DNA from: SIG701 sp045577175
GTDB lineage: Bacteria; Bacillota; Clostridia; Oscillospirales; CAG-272
Length of the DNA stretch: 31,976 nucleotides
NCBI GenBank assembly: GCA_045577175.1
Contig: JAZNHT010000015.1
Span: 1-31,976 of the forward strand
Direction: 5' to 3'
The translations under genes and the position numbers were made by a program. Shown one piece after another: positions 23,140 through 29,949 of this stretch. The notes beneath the pieces are model-generated. The model was not told the origin of the DNA. It saw only the letters and a list, made by a program, of their open reading frames with translations, and ran no database searches. Position 1 is the stretch's first letter, and every line of letters begins with the position of its first letter.

Positions 23140-24657
23140 TCAGTCTTCCTCAGCGAGGAATTTTTCCGTATAGGCGGCGAGCGCCTTTGCCAGCGCCTCG
23201 GTATCCTCATCGGTGAGCACGCCCGTCTCGCGGATGCGGCGCATCAGCTCGCTCTCTTTGACGCGGAAATGCTCTCTGAGTCCTGCCTCATACGCACGGA
23301 CAGCGGACACGGGAACTTTATCGAGATAGCCCTCGATCGCGGCATAGATGATTGCAACCTGATACTCAACCGGCACAGGTGCGCTCTTATCCTGCTTCAG
23401 AATTTCCACAATTCTCTCGCCCTGTGCCAGACGCGCCTTCGTATCGGCATCGAGATCGGAGCCGAACTGCGAGAACGCCTGCAGCTCACGGTACTGCGAG
23501 TAGATCAGCTTCAGCCGACCGGCGACCTTCTTCATCGCCTTGATCTGCGCCGAGCCGCCGACACGGGAGACGGACACACCGGGGTTGACCGCCGGAATAA
23601 CACCGGCGTGGAACAGCTCCGTTTCGAGATAAATCTGTCCGTCCGTGATGGAAATCACGTTCGTCGGGATGTACGCGGAGACATCGCCTGCCTGCGTTTC
23701 GATAATCGGCAAAGCCGTGATCGAGCCGCTGCCGTATTCGGGAGCCACCCGTGCGGCTCTCTCCAAAAGACGGCTATGGAGGTAGAACACGTCCCCGGGG
23801 TACGCCTCGCGTCCCGGCGGACGGCGGATGAGAAGCGACATGGCGCGGTACGCGACGGCGTGCTTGGAAAGATCGTCGTAGACGATCAGCACGTCCCTTC
23901 CCTGCTCCATGAAATACTCCGCCATCGCACAGCCGGAGTACGGTGCAATATACTGAAGCGGTGCCGCCTCGGAAGCCGATGCGGACACGATAACCGTATA
24001 CGCATCCGCGCCTTGCGCACGGAGCGTTTCCGCGATCTGTGCCACGGTCGTATTCTTCTGACCGATCGCGACGTAGACGCAAAGCACGCCCGTATCGCGC
24101 TGATTCAGAATCGTATCGATGGCGATTGTCGTTTTACCTGTCTGTCGGTCGCCGATGATAAGCTCGCGCTGACCGCGACCGATCGGCACCATGGCATCGA
24201 TTGCCTTGATACCGGTCTGCAAAGGCACGCTGACGCTCTTTCGTTTGATAATACCCGGCGCCTCTCTTTCAATCGGGCGCGTCTCGGTGCATCCGTGCGG
24301 TCCCTTGCCGTCGATTGGACTTCCGAGCGCATCGACGATACGTCCGAGCAGTGCGTCCCCGACGGGAACGGAGACGACCTTGCCCGTGCGGTGCACGCGG
24401 CTGCCCTCTCTGATTTCGTCGGAGTTGGTGAGAAGCACAACGGAAACGGTGCTCTCCTCCAGATTCATGGCCATGCCGTACTCCCCGCCCTCAAAGGTGA
24501 GAAGCTCGTTTGCCATACAGTTTTCGAGCCCGAACGCGGTGGCAATACCGTCGCCGACGGTGATGACCGTACCCGTTTCGGAGTCGCTTGTTTTGTTTTC
24601 GTAATTCCTGATCTGCTGTTTAATAATACTGCTGATCTCTTCGGGACGAAGATCCAT
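23140..24657 (-). CDS. atpA: ATP synthase F1 alpha subunit
   Basis: The 505-residue protein shows the alpha signature: VITVGDGIATAFGLENCMANELLTFEGG, Walker A GDRQTGKT (169-176), IYVAIGQKNTTVAQI-like CVYVAIGQKNTTVAQIAETL, DVLIVYDDLSKHAVAYRAMSLLIRRPPGREAYPGDVFYLHSRLLERAA and GGSAQIKAMKKVAGRLKL. It provides the non-catalytic nucleotide sites of the F1 hexamer. AGAGAGGA lies nine bases before the ATG at 24657. The 180-base gap to atpH upstream, unusual in an atp operon, is filled by palindromic element C. Confidence 0.98.
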   Translation of the reverse strand: MDLRPEEISSIIKQQIRNYENKTSDSETGTVITVGDGIATAFGLENCMANELLTFEGGEYGMAMNLEESTVSVVLLTNSDEIREGSRVHRTGKVVSVPVGDALLGRIVDALGSPIDGKGPHGCTETRPIEREAPGIIKRKSVSVPLQTGIKAIDAMVPIGRGQRELIIGDRQTGKTTIAIDTILNQRDTGVLCVYVAIGQKNTTVAQIAETLRAQGADAYTVIVSASASEAAPLQYIAPYSGCAMAEYFMEQGRDVLIVYDDLSKHAVAYRAMSLLIRRPPGREAYPGDVFYLHSRLLERAARVAPEYGSGSITALPIIETQAGDVSAYIPTNVISITDGQIYLETELFHAGVIPAVNPGVSVSRVGGSAQIKAMKKVAGRLKLIYSQYRELQAFSQFGSDLDADTKARLAQGERIVEILKQDKSAPVPVEYQVAIIYAAIEGYLDKVPVSAVRAYEAGLREHFRVKESELMRRIRETGVLTDEDTEALAKALAAYTEKFLAEED

Positions 24658-24687
24658 AACGTTACGTCCTCTCTGATAAAATAAATT

Positions 24688-24829
24688 TGTACCGATTTCT
24701 TCTGTGTTTCGGCTGCGAAGGCGCGTGTCCCCGTAGGGCGGGGGGGTTACTCCCGCCGTTTCGTGCCGGTCACATCCGTTTGAACGTCAGGAGCAAGCCC
24801 CTGCCCTACAAAAATCGGCACGGAAACAC
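24688..24829. mobile_element. Palindromic MITE-like element, copy C, inserted between atpH and atpA
   Basis: TGTGTTTC (24703-24710) and GAAACACA (24823-24830) form the end repeat. Inside are two inverted arms of one sequence: GTAGGGCGGGGG...TTACTCC at 24733-24752 and, on the other strand, GTAGGGCAGGGG...TTGCTCC at 24790-24809. The 10-mer AAAATAAATT flanks the element on both sides (24678-24687 and 24830-24839); the right copy overlaps the atpH stop codon. The interior differs from copies A and B, but the GTGTTYC end and the A/T-rich flanking repeat are shared. It is transcribed with the operon. Confidence 0.6.
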
Positions 24830-24837
24830 AAAATAAA

Positions 24838-25377
24838 TTATACGGTAAGTGCCTTGAGGCTTGCGCGCAGCTCGTTCAGCTTGGCACGTACACTGCCCTC
24901 AAACAAAGTATTCTGCACACTCAGACTGACGCCGCCGATGAGGGCGGGATCGACCTTGCAGTGGAGGGACACCATCTTTCCCGTGATGGCAGATACCTTC
25001 TCGGTGAGGCGACGCTTCTGCTCCTCCGTCAAAGGAACGGCGGAGGTCGCCGTCGCCGTGACGATGCCATACGTTTCGCAGTACAAGCTCTCGTACTCCT
25101 CCATCATCGAAGGGATATGACGGGCATAGCCCCTCTCCGTAACCAATTTCAGAAAATTGGTGAGATACGGCTGAAATCCGCCGCAGAACGCCTCGCCGAT
25201 CATGTTGACGCGCTCCGCTTTCGGGATCTTCGGGTCGGACAAAATCCGCGTATACGCGGGATTTTCGTCAAACATCCGCCCGATAACGCGCGTCTCGTAC
25301 AAAAGCGCGTCCGCGCTCTCCGCCTCTATGGCGAGATCCATAAGAGCGCGTGCGTATTCCTTTACAATTTCGTTCAT
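24838..25377 (-). CDS. atpH: ATP synthase F1 delta subunit
   Basis: The 179-residue protein follows the OSCP/delta pattern: EIVKEYARALMDLAIEAES at the start, a six-helix N-domain, then FLKLVTERGYARHIPSMMEEYESLYCETYGIVTATATSAVPLTEEQKRRLTEKVSAITGK and the C-terminal VDPALIGGVSLSVQNTLFEGSVRAKLNELRASL. It ties the peripheral stalk (AtpF) to the top of F1. GTGAGG precedes the ATG at 25377; the gap to atpF is seven bases. Its stop codon lies inside the right flanking repeat of element C. Confidence 0.96.
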   Translation of the reverse strand: MNEIVKEYARALMDLAIEAESADALLYETRVIGRMFDENPAYTRILSDPKIPKAERVNMIGEAFCGGFQPYLTNFLKLVTERGYARHIPSMMEEYESLYCETYGIVTATATSAVPLTEEQKRRLTEKVSAITGKMVSLHCKVDPALIGGVSLSVQNTLFEGSVRAKLNELRASLKALTV

Positions 25378-25384
25378 GGTCGCC

Positions 25385-25882
25385 TCACAAGCTGTCGATA
25401 AAGGTGTCGATCAGCTTTTTGTGATCGGACTCCTTGATCTCGCGGCAGACAACCGCCTCGGCAATGTCCACGGACATACCCGAGATCTCGTCCTTGATCT
25501 CGTTGACGGCTTTCTTCTTCTCCTGCGCAATATCGGCATCCGCTTTTGCGAGCTTTGCCGCCGCTTTCGTGTTCGCTTCGGCCAAAATCTCCTCGCTCAG
25601 ACGGTCAGCACGCACCGTAGCACGGCGAAGAATCTCCTCCGCCTCACTGTCCGCCTGCGCGAGCTTTTCCTCATACGCGGCACGGTCTGCTTCAGCGGTG
25701 CTTTTCGCCTCCTCCGCATCGGAATACAGCGTATCCACCTGTCCCTTGCGCTCCGCTAAAATTTTCTGCACGGGGGCAAACAGGAACTTCTTCACGATCC
25801 ACGTCAGAATCAGAAGATTCAGAATCGCCGCGACAACGTGCCACACGTTCAGCGATATGAGCTCCAGATATTCCTGATTCAT
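25385..25882 (-). CDS. atpF: ATP synthase F0 b subunit
   Basis: The 165-residue protein has one N-terminal membrane helix (LNVWHVVAAILNLLILTWIVKKFLFAPVQKILAERKGQV, residues 8-47) and a long charged coiled coil rich in Ala, Glu and Lys (DAEEAKSTAEADRAAYEEKLAQADSEAEEILRRA), ending in a delta-binding segment. It is the peripheral stalk. It lies between atpE and atpH as usual, with an overlap-free 46-base gap to atpE. Confidence 0.96.
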   Translation of the reverse strand: MNQEYLELISLNVWHVVAAILNLLILTWIVKKFLFAPVQKILAERKGQVDTLYSDAEEAKSTAEADRAAYEEKLAQADSEAEEILRRATVRADRLSEEILAEANTKAAAKLAKADADIAQEKKKAVNEIKDEISGMSVDIAEAVVCREIKESDHKKLIDTFIDSL

Positions 25883-25928
25883 TCTATCCTCCTACTCTCC
25901 TTGCCGATACCCGGCGATTTTTCAAAAA

Positions 25929-26204
25929 TCAGAGCTTGCCGAGGAAGATATTCGGTGCCAGGAAGATGAGCAGAAGACCGGTTACGAAGCCGTAGATACC
26001 GGTCGTCTCGGAGATTGCGCATCCGAGGATCATCGTAGAGGTAACAGAGCCCTTGCACTCGGGCTGACGTCCGATCGCCTCGCACGCCTTACCGACGGCG
26101 TAGCCCTCGCCGATACCCGGGCCGATACCTGCGATCAGAGAAAGACCTGCGCCGACTGCACAGCCTGCCATAACGATTGCCTTTGCCATTTCAAGACTTG
26201 CCAT
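25929..26204 (-). CDS. atpE: ATP synthase F0 c subunit with a probable two-carboxylate Na+ site
   Basis: The 91-residue protein is a two-helix hairpin with the loop GRQPECKG. Helix 1 has GIGPGIGEGYAVGKA and helix 2 has ISETTGIYGFV. Counted along the chain, E33 stands where Na+-type rings have Gln32, and E66, T67 and Y71 match the Na+ ligands Glu65, Ser66 and Tyr70 of Ilyobacter tartaricus. The combination of Glu in both helices is the motif described for Fusobacterium nucleatum Na+-driven rotors. I therefore infer Na+ rather than H+ coupling. Residue numbers are one higher than in the reference because of one extra N-terminal residue. AAAGGAG precedes the ATG at 26204. Confidence 0.96.
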   Translation of the reverse strand: MASLEMAKAIVMAGCAVGAGLSLIAGIGPGIGEGYAVGKACEAIGRQPECKGSVTSTMILGCAISETTGIYGFVTGLLLIFLAPNIFLGKL

Positions 26205-26271
26205 AATTGTAACTCCTTTTCGGTGTTGATTTACAAATTTTATAAAAAACGGGACTCCGCCCGTGGGGGAA

Positions 26272-27015
26272 TCAGTTTTCCTCGGGTGTTGCCGCCGAGG
26301 CGATATACAGCATCGTCAGCATAGCGAAAATGAACGCCTGGATGCACGACGAGAACAGATCAAAATAGATCGACAGAAAGCCGGGAATACCGACCTGCAA
26401 AAACGGGATTTTGCCAAGCAGACCGGGCAGCCAGCCGAAAAGCAGATGCGAAAGTCCGGCAAGCGCGGCGTACAGCAGTGCCGAGATTACGGAGCCTGAG
26501 ACGACGTTTCCGAAGTGACGGAACGCCATCGACACGGGGGTTGCGATCTCACCGAGGATATTGAACGGCGTGAACACGACAACCGGACCGGTAAAGCTCT
26601 TGAGGTAGCCGACAAAGCCGTTTGTCTTGATTTTGAAGTAGGTAATCATTGCGAAAACGAGCAGTGCCCAGCCGAGCACCGTATTCAGATCGGCGGTCGG
26701 GGCGTACATGCCGAGCAGGGCAAGCAGAGACGAGCACGTTGAAAGCGAGAGAATCGCCGCAATGAACGGCGTAAAGGCGGAAAATGCCTCGCCCATGTTC
26801 GCAGAGACAAGACCGGTCGCCTTCTCGACAAGCCACTCCGCCACGATCTGCCGTTTCGATGTCGGACGCACCTTCAGATCATGCGTCAGCCAGATGCAAA
26901 TCGCCGCAATTGCAACAATGACAAGAATGGAATTGACCTGCGTAGCCGTCACGGGGATTCCGCCGAAAATCGGGATTTCAAAATACACCCGTGCGCCGTT
27001 TATACTGATGTCCAC
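26272..27015 (-). CDS. atpB: ATP synthase F0 a subunit
   Basis: The 247-residue membrane protein has five or six helices and the essential arginine in VSMAFRHFGNVVSGSVISALLY (R166), plus GPVVVFTPFNILGEIATP before it and the C-terminal FDLFSSCIQAFIFAMLTMLYIASA, typical for subunit a. It forms the ion half-channels against the c ring. It begins three bases after the stop of the AtpI-like gene. Confidence 0.97.
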   Translation of the reverse strand: MDISINGARVYFEIPIFGGIPVTATQVNSILVIVAIAAICIWLTHDLKVRPTSKRQIVAEWLVEKATGLVSANMGEAFSAFTPFIAAILSLSTCSSLLALLGMYAPTADLNTVLGWALLVFAMITYFKIKTNGFVGYLKSFTGPVVVFTPFNILGEIATPVSMAFRHFGNVVSGSVISALLYAALAGLSHLLFGWLPGLLGKIPFLQVGIPGFLSIYFDLFSSCIQAFIFAMLTMLYIASAATPEEN

Positions 27016-27018
27016 GTC

Positions 27019-27597
27019 TTACTCCTCCTTCTTTTCTTCGGACGGTTCGTCCTTCAGATAATCGGTATTGATTTTCCGTGCAAATGAGCCGATCGCTTTT
27101 TCAAATTCGTCCTCATCGCCGTCGTCTTCATCCTCCTCTACCCGTTTGGATGCCTCCTGCGGCAAAGGATCGTCCCCCGTCTGCTTCAAAACGTATTTTG
27201 TCCAAAGCTGACGGACAAAAATCACAATCGAGGGATAAAACACGGCGGCGACCACGGGCAGCCAGTGAATGAAATCGAGAAGAAACGACACCGCCATGAC
27301 GGCAAGCATACCGAGCGTGCGCCACGTGTAGGATACCTTCATGACCATCTGTGCGTGCTGCGGATCGGGATCGGACACGGCCTTCTGCACGCCGAGGCTC
27401 ATGAGGGAGAAATTCCCCACCGTCAAAGCCCAGCCGACAACGCCGCCGAGAAGCACATCCGTACCCCAGCCGAGCGTTTCATCAAAGCAGCCGGCAATGA
27501 CAAATCCGATCTGCACAAGCGCGGCACAGACCAGCGCGGCGACCGCCATAAAGGCGATTTCTTTTTTTACAACGGGATCCGTCTTCTGCCTTTTCAC
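27019..27597 (-). CDS. atpI: ATP synthase subunit I-like (AtpI) protein with acidic C-terminal tail
   Basis: The 192-residue protein has four membrane helices (IAFMAVAALVCAALVQIGFVIAGC, LLGGVVGWALTVGNFSLMSLGV, VSYTWRTLGMLAVMAVSFLLDFI, WLPVVAAVFYPSIVIFVRQLW), the pattern of AtpI, which helps assemble the c ring. Its position right before atpB agrees. The C-terminal ~50 residues (RVEEDEDDGDEDEFEKAIGSFARKIN...EEKKEE) are strongly acidic and longer than usual. The GTG at 27597 overlaps the stop of the preceding gene (GTGA). The family varies greatly, so the name rests on layout and position. Confidence 0.75.
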   Translation of the reverse strand: MKRQKTDPVVKKEIAFMAVAALVCAALVQIGFVIAGCFDETLGWGTDVLLGGVVGWALTVGNFSLMSLGVQKAVSDPDPQHAQMVMKVSYTWRTLGMLAVMAVSFLLDFIHWLPVVAAVFYPSIVIFVRQLWTKYVLKQTGDDPLPQEASKRVEEDEDDGDEDEFEKAIGSFARKINTDYLKDEPSEEKKEE

Positions 27598-27875
27598 GAT
27601 TGTCCGTCCCCTTCCTTTTTTTCTGTATGCTCGCCCTTTGCCTCTCTCGCCGCCTCACGGCGGACAAGGGAAAACACGCTCGACACGCCCGAGACGATCC
27701 CGAAAACGATCGCGCAAAAGAGCACCCAATCGCCCACGCCGAATTTTCTTTGCAGCCACAAAGCAAGAAGCACGGCAAGAATCGGCGGTGTGACAACGGA
27801 GAGCCCGAGCTGGGTCAGAAGAGAAATGCGCGAAAGGATGCGGATAAGCTCCGCGGAATCCGGCTTTTTCTCCAT
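27594..27875 (-). CDS. atpZ: AtpZ/AtpI-like small membrane protein
   Basis: The 93-residue protein (MEKKPDSAELIRILSRISLLTQLGLSVVTPPILAVLLALWLQRKFGVGDWVLFCAIVFGIVSGVSSVFSLVRR) has two membrane helices joined by a short basic loop, the ATPase_gene1/AtpZ layout. AtpZ and AtpI act together in ion supply or c-ring assembly of Na+ or H+ ATP synthases in some bacteria. The ATG at 27875 has GGGGGA upstream; an upstream in-frame GTG (27887) is less likely. It is the first gene of the operon. Confidence 0.8.
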   Translation of the reverse strand: MEKKPDSAELIRILSRISLLTQLGLSVVTPPILAVLLALWLQRKFGVGDWVLFCAIVFGIVSGVSSVFSLVRREAAREAKGEHTEKKEGDGQS

Positions 27876-27892
27876 ACAGTCCCCCACTTTAC

Positions 27893-27907
27893 ATACTTAC
27901 TAAGTAT
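27893..27907. promoter_or_regulatory. Perfect 7-bp inverted repeat at the atp promoter (candidate operator)
   Basis: ATACTTACTAAGTAT is a perfect palindrome around a central base. It touches the -10 (27906-27911) and covers the expected start of transcription of the atp operon. Half of it, ATACTTAC, recurs just after the -10 of the divergent phosphopantetheinyl transferase promoter (28013-28020). Confidence 0.5.
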
Positions 27908-27934
27908 TTTACCATATTCAACCATGGATTGCAA
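27906..27934 (-). promoter_or_regulatory. Sigma-A promoter of the atp operon
   Basis: On the minus strand TTGCAA (27929-27934), 17 bases, TAAAAT (27906-27911), about 30 bases upstream of atpZ. Confidence 0.75.
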
Positions 27935-27985
27935 GAGCCGTATCAAAATATGAACAAAATTTGATCCGTCCCAAGAAACTCCCCA

Positions 27986-28014
27986 TTGTATATTTGCCAA
28001 ATATATGGTATAAT
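27986..28014 (+). promoter_or_regulatory. Sigma-A promoter of the phosphopantetheinyl transferase gene
   Basis: TTGTAT (27986-27991), 17 bases, perfect TATAAT (28009-28014), with ATGG just before the -10. Confidence 0.75.
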
Positions 28015-28047
28015 ACTTACAGGAATCAAAAATAACGGAGGATTATC

Positions 28048-28686
28048 ATGCAAGTAACGCTTCTGAAAACAAACGGAGACAGGTCGTGGGAATTTTACAC
28101 TCCGTATCTCCCCCTGCTCACACCCGAGCGCCGCGAAAAAACGGAGCGCTACCGTGCGGAGCGTGCCCGCATCCAGTCGCTTCTGACGGAGCTGCTCGTG
28201 CGCCGCGAAGCCGCAGACGGCGGTGAGATCGCGGTGACGTACAACGAATACGGCAAGCCGCATCTGCTCGTCCCGTCCGGCAAGCATTTCTCCGTATCGC
28301 ACACCGCGCACTACATCGCATACGCATCCGGAAACGTCCCCGTCGGCGTGGACATTGAATACCGCACGTCGGTGAATCTGAAGATTGCAAAGCATTATTT
28401 CTCCCGTGCGGAGCAGGAGATTATAAGGGATTCGCACGATCCCGTGCTCGATTTCTTCCGCATCTGGACGGCGAAGGAAGCCATCCTCAAACGGAACGGC
28501 ACCGGATTTTTTGCGGGCGTCAAGCTGCCCGACGTCTGCGATCACGCACTGCGTCCGTATCTTGCCGAGCATGTCGGTGCGGACTTCGTTCTCGCCGTAT
28601 GCGGTGCCCGTCATCTGCGCCGACCGATGCACATCCGCACGGTCACGGAGGACGAGCTGCTCGAAACGTTCAAAGACGCAATCTGA
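28048..28686 (+). CDS. 4'-phosphopantetheinyl transferase superfamily protein (Sfp-like)
   Basis: The 212-residue protein has the Sfp/HetI motifs: AVTYNEYGKPHL, FSVSHTAHYIAYASG, VGVDIEYR (metal-binding Asp and Glu) and FFRIWTAKEAILKRNGTGF (WxxKEA). It transfers the phosphopantetheine arm from CoA to carrier-protein serines. Its length is that of a compact two-subdomain Sfp type rather than AcpS (about 120). No carrier protein, polyketide or peptide synthetase gene is nearby, so the target may be the fatty acid ACP. GGAGG (28038-28042) precedes the ATG at 28048. Divergent from the atp operon. Confidence 0.9.
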   Translation: MQVTLLKTNGDRSWEFYTPYLPLLTPERREKTERYRAERARIQSLLTELLVRREAADGGEIAVTYNEYGKPHLLVPSGKHFSVSHTAHYIAYASGNVPVGVDIEYRTSVNLKIAKHYFSRAEQEIIRDSHDPVLDFFRIWTAKEAILKRNGTGFFAGVKLPDVCDHALRPYLAEHVGADFVLAVCGARHLRRPMHIRTVTEDELLETFKDAI

Positions 28687-28708
28687 CAAGAAAAATTCCG
28701 CAATCCCC

Positions 28709-28737
28709 TTGCGAAGCGAGGGAAAATGTGATATACT
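28709..28737 (+). promoter_or_regulatory. Sigma-A promoter of smpB
   Basis: TTGCGA (28709-28714), 17 bases, TATACT (28732-28737), with TGTGA before the -10. It lies between the transferase stop and the smpB start. Confidence 0.65.
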
Positions 28738-28770
28738 ATGTATCCGACCGTTTGGAAAGGAGGGGCAGGC

Positions 28771-29244
28771 ATGGCGGAGAAAGAAGGACGGAAGATCATC
28801 ACCGTCAACCGAAAGGCGCGGCATGATTATTTCGTGGATGAAACGTATGAGGCAGGCATTGCCCTCTTCGGCACCGAGGTCAAAAGTCTGCGCGCCGGAC
28901 AGGTGAATCTGAAGGATTCGTGGTGCGAGGTGCGAGACGGTGAGCTTTTTCTGACGGGAGCGCACATCTCCCCGTACGAGAAGGGCAACATCTTCAACCG
29001 CGAGCCGGAGCGCGATCGCAAGCTGCTCATGCACCGCCGTGAGATCATGAAGCTGCACGGCTTAGTCGGGCAGAAGGGATACACGCTTGTACCCTTGTCG
29101 CTCTATTTCAAGGGATCAAACGTGAAGGTCGAAGTCGGTCTCTGCCGCGGTAAGAAGCTCTACGACAAGCGCGATACGGAAGCGAAGCGGCAGGCGGATC
29201 GCACGATGGAGCGGTTTGTGAAATCCGGCTCCCGATACGACTGA
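28771..29244 (+). CDS. smpB: SsrA-binding protein SmpB
   Basis: The 157-residue protein is a full-length SmpB: KIITVNRKARHDYFVDETYEAGIALFGTEVKSLRAGQVNLKDSWCEVRDGELFLTGAHISPYEKGN, then DRKLLMHRREIMKLHG and the basic tail KKLYDKRDTEAKRQADRTMERFVK. It binds tmRNA and brings it to stalled ribosomes for trans-translation. The start at 28771 (MAEKEG) has GGAGGGG upstream; the in-frame ATG at 28738 overlaps the promoter. The tmRNA gene follows 56 bases later. Confidence 0.97.
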   Translation: MAEKEGRKIITVNRKARHDYFVDETYEAGIALFGTEVKSLRAGQVNLKDSWCEVRDGELFLTGAHISPYEKGNIFNREPERDRKLLMHRREIMKLHGLVGQKGYTLVPLSLYFKGSNVKVEVGLCRGKKLYDKRDTEAKRQADRTMERFVKSGSRYD

Positions 29245-29265
29245 CAAAACGTGCAGGGCGGCACA

Positions 29266-29293
29266 TTTCCCTGTATATCCGCACGGATATACA
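29266..29293 (+). promoter_or_regulatory. Possible ssrA promoter with overlapping inverted repeat
   Basis: TATACA (29288-29293) lies seven bases before the mature tmRNA 5' end; the -35 (TTTCCC, 29266-29271) is weak. The perfect 8-bp inverted repeat TATATCCG-CA-CGGATATA (29274-29291) covers the spacer and -10. tmRNA may alternatively be processed from an smpB read-through transcript. Confidence 0.45.
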
Positions 29294-29300
29294 CCTCTAT

Positions 29301-29663
29301 GGGGGCGTAAAGGTTTCGACGGGGATTTTGAGACGTGATAAGCGGGTAGAGGTTGGGGAACCTCTCAAATCATCCCCGACTTAAATTAAACGCAAACAAC
29401 TCTGAACTCGCAGCTGCATAAGCTGCCGCGGCTTTAAGCCGCCTCGTCCGCGCGGAGAGGGCTGCGGCTCTGCCCGGGCGTCAAATCAGCAGCGAACGTG
29501 AACCGTGATTTTGCTTTTGTAACGGTCATGCATGAAAAAGCTACCGCGTAAGGCAGCCTGAATACCGGCGGCTTTACCGGGAAACTCAAAAGATATTCTG
29601 CACCCGGAGAAAGTTGCGTTAAGAGGTTTTCGGACAGGGGTTCGATTCCCCTCGCCTCCACCA
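29301..29663 (+). ncRNA. ssrA: tmRNA (SsrA)
   Basis: The 363-base RNA starts GGGGGCGTAAAGGTTTCGACGGGG, the standard tmRNA 5' end, and ends GTTCGATTCCCCTCGCCTCC-ACCA with an encoded CCA. GGGGGCG pairs with CGCCTCC to form the 7-bp acceptor stem of the tRNA-like domain. The resume codon GCA is at 29392 and the tag open frame reads A-N-N-S-E-L-A-A-A then TAA (29392-29421). With the charged Ala the tag is ten residues, ending in LAAA, short compared with many Firmicutes. It rescues stalled ribosomes with SmpB and marks the products for proteolysis. Confidence 0.97.
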
Positions 29664-29697
29664 TTCATTCTCACGTAAAGTGGGAAATTACAAGAAC

Positions 29698-29743
29698 ACG
29701 CCATCTGTCAAGGATTGCCTTGTCAGGTGGCGTATTGCTTTTT
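29698..29743 (+). terminator. Intrinsic terminator of ssrA
   Basis: A 16-base arm ACGCCATCTGTCAAGG (29698-29713) pairs with CCTTGTCAGGTGGCGT (29718-29733), one mismatch and one G-T pair, followed by TTGCTTTTTG. Confidence 0.9.
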
Positions 29744-29880
29744 GTGCACTCGGCTGGTTGAGGGGTACTATATAGCAAAAACCTGCGGATTTTGCGTGGG
29801 GCTCTCCATCAAACGCAACTCAGACGAACACCTACTTTTTCAGCAGTAGTTTTGCCGTGAGGTTTCGATGTGATACAAAC
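29744..29880. other. Non-coding gap between the two terminators
   Basis: No gene or clear signal. I see no second copy of the ssrA 3' end that would mark an attachment site in this window. Confidence 0.5.
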
Positions 29881-29922
29881 AAAAAACGCCATCTTGGATG
29901 AAAGGTGGCGTTTTGCTTTTTG
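29881..29922. terminator. Bidirectional intrinsic terminator of the pilus operon
   Basis: AAAACGCCATCTT (29883-29895) pairs with AAGGTGGCGTTTT (29902-29914), one G-T pair, with A-runs and T-runs on both flanks. It lies just past the stop at 29950. Its arms resemble those of the ssrA terminator. Confidence 0.85.
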
Positions 29923-29949
29923 GGTTTCGTGTATCGAATACAGTTCGAA

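Noticed and set aside
23269..24684. 471-codon plus-strand frame opposite atpA
   Set aside because: Antisense shadow; atpA is unambiguous.
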